Source: Microscilla marina ATCC 23134
GTDB taxonomy: Bacteria; Bacteroidota; Bacteroidia; Cytophagales; Microscillaceae
Length of the DNA: 64,000 bases
Direction: 5' to 3'
Assembly (NCBI RefSeq): GCF_000169175.1
Contig: NZ_AAWS01000016.1
Span: 123,718-187,717 of the forward strand
Of the stretch, positions 59,693 through 64,000 are shown piece after piece. Position 1 is the stretch's first letter. Every line of letters starts with the position of its first letter. The position numbers and the translations under genes are program-made. The notes under the pieces were generated by a model, which was not told where the DNA came from, did no database searches, and was given only the letters and a program-made list of their open reading frames with translations.

Positions 59693-60169
59693 ATGAAAAA
59701 AGTATTCATAGTGATATGCGGGGTATTATTTGTTTCAAATATTATGTATGCACAAAGTCCCAAAGGGCTGGTAAGTTTTTTTAAAGATGGTAAAGAGATC
59801 AAATTGCAAGACGATTTTAAGATTTATATAGTATTGCAAGACTCGCTCAAAACTACGGTAATAAAACCTGTAGTTAAGAATAATAGTTTTTTTATACCCA
59901 ATTTTAAAGAAGGGCAAAAAGGAATGCTTGTGTTTAAGTATAGAAAATACTTGATAGGCTTTACCCAAAGGGTTGATATGAAACAGGACATTGCTTATGA
60001 TTTTGGAATAGATTACAAGCCGTTTGATAAGAAGTTTACTAATGGAGAAAAACTTAAAAAAGTACGGCGTATAGTTTACTTAAGTTGGCCTTATTCTAAA
60101 TCGAGAGTAAGAATAGAACTGAAAAAAACTAAAAAATACCGCCGCAAAATACTCAAGCTGATAGAGTAG
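59693..60169 (+). CDS. small secreted protein, probable partner or immunity protein of the effector
   Basis: 158 aa. Signal peptide ending IMYAQ; the mature part is beta-rich and basic (FFKDGKEIKLQDDFKIYIVLQDSLKTTVIKPV) and ends TKKYRRKILKLIE. It starts 11 bp after the effector stop and has a second, broken copy downstream. The immunity role is inferred from gene order and duplication only. Confidence 0.55.
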   Translation: MKKVFIVICGVLFVSNIMYAQSPKGLVSFFKDGKEIKLQDDFKIYIVLQDSLKTTVIKPVVKNNSFFIPNFKEGQKGMLVFKYRKYLIGFTQRVDMKQDIAYDFGIDYKPFDKKFTNGEKLKKVRRIVYLSWPYSKSRVRIELKKTKKYRRKILKLIE

Positions 60170-60185
60170 CTAGAGACTGGTTTTT

Positions 60186-60211
60186 CAAACATTTTGTGAA
60201 AATTAAATAAA
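60186..60211 (+). pseudogene. remnant of effector 3' end
   Basis: The words tcaaacattttgtgaaaa and ttaaataaa repeat the last codons and stop of the effector gene (59657-59682), directly before the second partner gene. It is the scar of a former tandem effector-partner duplication. Confidence 0.65.
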
Positions 60212-60216
60212 ATCAC

Positions 60217-60688
60217 ATGCAAAAAATACTCATTACTACCTGCTTTGCTTTGTGCCTGGCAGGTAGTGCCTTTGGGCAGTCATACATAAGAACGATTAGC
60301 TTTACCAAAGACGGCAAAAAGGTACAGCTACACGATGACTTTAAGATTTATTTGGTGTTGGAAGATTCGCTCAAAACTACCATTATAAAGCCTGTGATCA
60401 AAAACAATAGTTTTATCAACCCTCGGTTTGAAAAAGGGCAAAGGGGAACGATAATTTTTCGTTATAAAAAATACTTCATGTGGTTTTCCACTCGGTTATA
60501 TTCAGACCAAAATGATCGTTTTAACTTTGGAGTAGATTATCGCCCTTTCAACAAGAAGTACTCGAATGATAAAAAACTTAGGGGAGTAAAATACTTGACT
60601 TATTTAGAGTTATCTTGGTGTATACTTAGTAGGCGAAATAAAACACCCCAAAAAATACCGCCGCCAAATACTCCAACTGATAGAGTAG
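60217..60688 (+). pseudogene. second copy of the partner gene, frameshifted
   Basis: Signal peptide (GSAFGQ) and KDGKKVQLHDDFKIYLVLEDSLKTTIIKPVIKNNSF align with the 158-aa protein. Around 60605-60635 the frame changes: the next frame encodes KHPKKYRRQILQLIE and stops at 60688, matching the paralogue's C-terminus, whereas the open frame runs on to 60786 with Pro-rich nonsense. Either a real frameshift or a sequencing error. Confidence 0.7.
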
Positions 60689-61313
60689 CCAAATGCCTGC
60701 CCCGCTCAAGCCCACCTTGGCTGGGGCTTGTTTTTGCCCACATCTCCTGCCCCTACCCAAGCAAATCACCGAAAAAAACCTCTTAAATACAAAGAACAAA
60801 CTTTGCCCAAATGCTTTGATTTTGTTCCTGCGGTAGCCGCTGTGGGTCAGCGGGTTGGCTTGGTTTTGTTCCTGCCCCAACCCCCAGGAACACCCCCCCC
60901 AAAAATAGATTTTCAACAAAAAACAGAGGTGGATGACCTAGAGGTTTTATTGAATTATTTAAAGAGCCATTCTTCTAACGCTTGTGTCCAGCACAGTAAA
61001 TTCAAGATTGTCTATCCGTTTTTTGAAAAAACAGAAAGTTTATAAATACCGCTTCCCCGTGTTGATCTTAAGGCGTTAGCCTAACCTATGAGCCCAACCA
61101 TTCCGGCGAATGACGGAACACTTGCCAACCCTAAAGTGAGTGCATAAGGTTTTTCAAAAATAAGTTGGTTTTTAAATTGTCGAGCGGCGTTGCTCAGGTC
61201 ACCCTGCGGTAAGACCTTCGCTAGAGGTAGGGGTACGCATAGGCGTTGAAACTTTTTAAAACCACCCAAAACAAAGTTTCAAATGGTGGCAAATCAGTAA
61301 ATAAAGGTAATTC
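60689..61313. other. non-coding segment containing the right copy of repeat A
   Basis: Apart from repeat A (60909-61229), it has C/A-rich low-complexity DNA (about 60840-60905) and no supported gene. Confidence 0.5.
60909..61229. repeat. 320-bp direct repeat A, right copy
   Basis: See 57973-58292. One extra A in the poly-A near 60920 shifts the reading frame relative to the left copy. Confidence 0.85.
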
Positions 61314-61485
61314 CCTCTATTGTCAAGCATAAAGCAGGAAGGTTTACCCCAGTAAGGTGATCTAGTCTTGGTAGGATTGAAGGGATGAGGGAAGAAGCCT
61401 ATTTGTGCCAGAAGGGTAGGTTACGCATGGGCGTTGAAACTATTTGAAACCACCCAATACAAAGTTTCAAATAGTGGCAAACCCG
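61314..61485. repeat. 172-bp direct repeat B, right copy
   Basis: See 58369-58540. Confidence 0.85.
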
Positions 61486-62492
61486 CAAAACTCAGGTAAA
61501 CCGCTTGAGTTTTGCAGGGCGCACTCACAAAGCAGTTTCTAAGCGGATTATCTACTTTATAATCAATGCATTACCTGTTTTATTGTTGCTTCCCTCAAGG
61601 CAGTCACACGCCCCCAAAACAAGTATACAAAAAGCCGCTTTTGGTAACTACTCCTCTATAGGGCGTAGTTTTTTTAACTTAAGTTTCTGGCTGGTAAAAA
61701 AGTGTTGCCCGCGTGGGCAAAGGCGGATGAGCTGCTTGTGCAGATAGGTAAAAATACAAGGTGACAACTTAGCCCCACAAACACCTACCCTGCCCGAAAC
61801 CACCCTCAGGCGGGGTTTCAAATGGTTTCAATCCAAGCGAATACCCTTGGATGTTTAAGGATAAATCCTTTTTTAAAGAGGCGTATGTCCCCATTTGAGC
61901 CTCTGACTATCAGTTGCTTAGCGCAGGTGGTGTCCCCGCCCCCAAGCAGGAATACCGCCTGAAAAATAAGTATACAAAAAGTAAACACGCGGCTATAGGC
62001 TTGCATAGTTGGGGGCGTAGGCTTAGATTTGCGATAAGGCAAACACATTTTGTTGTGCCCCAATGCAAGTACCCGATACTATCAAAAACTAAACTATAAT
62101 CCTTTGTATGTGATGAACATAACGCTGCCCCATGCTGCCCCCCCACCTACTAAAAACCCCTTGCCCATACTGGGCAAGGGGCGGCAAAACCTTGTGTATA
62201 TACCGTGTAATATAACCAGAACTTTTCCCCTTGTTTTAGGTAGTTTGTGTTGTTGTTTTTGGAGGTGGTGGAGGTATTTGCCCACCATCATTACAACATG
62301 TACCCCCTTTTATTTGGCGCTGGTAGTGGGTGGGCAAGGCTACCGTGGCAAATTGCCCCCAGGTGCTTTTGGCTTTGTTTTTCATTGGATAAAAAATTAA
62401 TGATAAAAATTAAACAATTAACCCGTTTCTTGTAGGAATCTCAAACATCTAACCCGCATAATTATTTATAACAATCCCTCTAATTTAAGATC
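61486..62492. other. about 1 kb non-coding region downstream of the effector module
   Basis: It contains a diverged counterpart of 58570-58730 (near 61880-62010, sharing aataagtatacaaaaagtaaac) and a minus-strand terminator at 62149-62180. No frame here looks like a real gene. Confidence 0.5.
62149..62180 (-). terminator. strong minus-strand terminator without an assigned gene
   Basis: Perfect 10-bp stem CCCCTTGCCC/GGGCAAGGGG with a 5-nt loop, followed on the minus strand by TTTTTAG. The transcript it ends, from about 62180-62450, has no convincing protein, so a small RNA is possible. Confidence 0.6.
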
Positions 62493-63947
62493 ATGAAACA
62501 GCTTACTCTTATGATACTATGGCTATTGGGTGGCTTGGGCTCTCCCCAGGCACAAACCAATTTTACAGAAACTTACAAAAAAGCCTATGCATTTACAACT
62601 ACCCAACCCGATTCGGCATTGTATTGGGCACACAAAAGCCTGCCGCTTGCCTACACTCCCCAACAGAGTTATGATGCCAATTATTTACTTGCCTATACTG
62701 CCTATAAACTTTGTTTGCCAGGGCTGGCAATACAAGGCTACCAGAAAGCGGCACAAATAGCACCCAATACTACCAAAAAATATAAGGCTATCAATAACTT
62801 AGCATCTACTTACCTCGCAATAGGAGACTACAAGAAAGCAGATAGTTTAAACAAACAAAGTATTGCTTATTTTGCAAAGCAAAAAGATACCTATAGCCTT
62901 AGCTATGCCTATGAACTAAAGGGAATGATTTTAAAAAAACAAGATAACGACAGTGCTCTCACAGTATTACATAAGGTAATACGGCTAAGGCAGCAGGTAG
63001 ACGCTAAAAACATAGGCATTGCTTATCATGAGTTGGCTGCCGCCTTTGTACATTTTGGGCTTAAAGACTCCGCTGTAGTATACCAACGCAAGGCCTTAAA
63101 AAATTACCCTATCAAAACACCCGATAGAATAGCTCTCCAGCACACCCTATTGGCAAAATACCTCATGTTCAATAAGCAAATACGCCAGGCTTTGCCCCAC
63201 TTGCAAGCTGCCCAAAAGCTGTCGAAGCGCCCGTTGACCGAGTTGCTTTGGTGCCATACTTTTGGGCTGTATCTAAGTCGGTTAAATGCTCCTAATCGCA
63301 CCCGCCAGGTATTTGCCCGTTGCGATTCGTTGTTGGTACGTGCCCTTGCTGCTGCCCCCGATGCCCCCACCCGCAAGGCTATCAGCGCTCAGGCAATAGC
63401 CATGTATGACGATGCCCTCAAGCTAAAGACACTGCCCAACAGCATCCGCTTAAGCTACCAGGGACAGCTTAAGCTTGCCCAAAAGAACCTAAAGTTTGCT
63501 AACAAAACCCTTAAGCTCAAAGAAGATTACTATAGTCAACAGTTGGGAAGTGTTGGCTTGCCTCGAGATAACCAACCAACTCAAAGTAACAAGGGCTGGC
63601 AAGGGGTAATAGTGGGACTGAGCGTATTGATAGGTTTGGCAGGAGTGGCGTTTGGCTGGCGCATACGGCAACGCAATAAACAAGTGCCTGTACCTACACC
63701 TGACCCCATAGCTAAAGAAAATGCCTTGGTAATGGAGGTGGTGCATGTCTTAGACACAAAGGGCATCAAACTAAAATTCATAGACCAAGAGGCAGTCAGG
63801 CTATTGTGTAGGGGAGAGTCTTACAGTAAAATAGGCAAAGAGCTCAACGAAAAAGGCGATACAACCAAAACCCGACTAAACAGGTTTGCCAAAAATGCCG
63901 GGTATGCAAGTATGCTGGAACTGATAAAAACACTAAGAAATACGTAA
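62493..63947 (+). CDS. TPR - transmembrane - HTH regulator
   Basis: 484 aa. Signal peptide (ending SPQAQ), then extracytoplasmic TPR units from about 40 to 340 (NNLASTYLAIGDYKKADSLNKQ), a transmembrane segment near 370-390 (GVIVGLSVLIGLAGVAFGW), and a cytoplasmic C-terminal HTH-like domain (LLCRGESYSKIGKELNEKGDTTKTRLNRFAKNAGY) of LuxR-like shape. Such one-component sensors are common in Bacteroidetes; the inducer is unknown. Confidence 0.8.
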   Translation: MKQLTLMILWLLGGLGSPQAQTNFTETYKKAYAFTTTQPDSALYWAHKSLPLAYTPQQSYDANYLLAYTAYKLCLPGLAIQGYQKAAQIAPNTTKKYKAINNLASTYLAIGDYKKADSLNKQSIAYFAKQKDTYSLSYAYELKGMILKKQDNDSALTVLHKVIRLRQQVDAKNIGIAYHELAAAFVHFGLKDSAVVYQRKALKNYPIKTPDRIALQHTLLAKYLMFNKQIRQALPHLQAAQKLSKRPLTELLWCHTFGLYLSRLNAPNRTRQVFARCDSLLVRALAAAPDAPTRKAISAQAIAMYDDALKLKTLPNSIRLSYQGQLKLAQKNLKFANKTLKLKEDYYSQQLGSVGLPRDNQPTQSNKGWQGVIVGLSVLIGLAGVAFGWRIRQRNKQVPVPTPDPIAKENALVMEVVHVLDTKGIKLKFIDQEAVRLLCRGESYSKIGKELNEKGDTTKTRLNRFAKNAGYASMLELIKTLRNT

Positions 63948-64000
63948 AATCTGGTCAAAACTACGGTTACCTCAAAAAACTTTAAAAAAAAGTAGCGGGG

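Noticed and set aside
60728..61045. 105-aa plus-strand frame over low-complexity DNA into repeat A
   Set aside because: The first half is Pro-rich nonsense; only the tail is shared with the left repeat, where it is in another frame.

Overview
The window looks like chromosome of a marine, gliding-type Bacteroidetes bacterium (order Cytophagales; the gene set resembles Microscilla and its relatives). Reasons: AT-rich DNA, few Shine-Dalgarno sites, promoters of the TAnnTTTG type, many lipoproteins with a Cys-Lys-Lys lipobox, FtsX-type permeases, HAMP-SpoIIE phosphatases, a bacillithiol BshA and a plant-type GH13 amylase. The species name is inference.

Region 1 (1-14050) is read entirely on the minus strand and is the most unusual part. 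In transcription order it holds a TROVE (Ro60/Rsr) gene, about 4.4 kb packed with structured RNA genes with a minimal RNA ligase in the middle, an HNH nuclease, a helical-VWA protein, an ARPP-1-like protein, an unknown 151-aa protein, and then phage-type genes: a ParB-methyltransferase fusion and the small and large terminase subunits. I read the RNA region as 11 tRNA or tRNA-like genes (Met x2, Val, Ala x2, Gly x2, Asp x2, Glu x2) interleaved with at least 13 Y-RNA-like (Ro-binding) RNAs in two families. In family I the two ends of each unit pair through an 8-bp helix whose sequence changes in a compensated way from unit to unit. Between them sits a circularly permuted tRNA: T-arm, acceptor stem closed by a short loop, D-arm. 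One family I unit carries instead a 33-nt near-copy of 23S rRNA helix 69-71. Family II units carry tRNA-like folds in normal order. Ro, Y RNAs, tRNAs and an RNA ligase together suggest a phage-borne or island-borne RNA surveillance and repair system directed at tRNA and 23S rRNA. That function is inference; the sequence architecture is direct.

Region 2 (14050-26800) has a 36-aa gene with its own promoter and terminator, a tandem pair of near-identical lipoprotein genes with divergent C-termini, an SMC/RecF-like ATPase, a YgjP-type metallopeptidase, a class V aminotransferase, purL, an Rpn-type nuclease followed by two free-standing copies of its C-terminal domain, an unknown protein, mutM and a GNAT acetyltransferase.

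Region 3 (26900-40100) holds a TPR lipoprotein, a secreted amylase, a CheY-like receiver, a LOG-family hydrolase, an Omp85-like barrel, a Sir2 protein coupled to a motif-poor phosphoesterase, a large FtsX permease and a small lipoprotein.

Region 4 (40100-57200) is signalling and housekeeping: a hybrid kinase, a convergent five-gene operon of coiled-coil proteins, a roadblock/longin-like protein, a Rab-like GTPase and a sensor domain shared with the kinase, then a peptidoglycan-binding protein, gpmI, an acyl-ACP thioesterase, an LRR protein, two paralogous HAMP-SpoIIE phosphatases, a MaoC hydratase, bshA and a CAP-domain protein.

Region 5 (57970-62490) is a repeat-flanked module: a JAB/MPN-like putative effector, a probable partner gene, and a second frameshifted copy of that partner preceded by a remnant of the effector 3' end, all between direct repeats of about 320 and 172 bp. 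The window ends with a TPR-transmembrane-HTH regulator.
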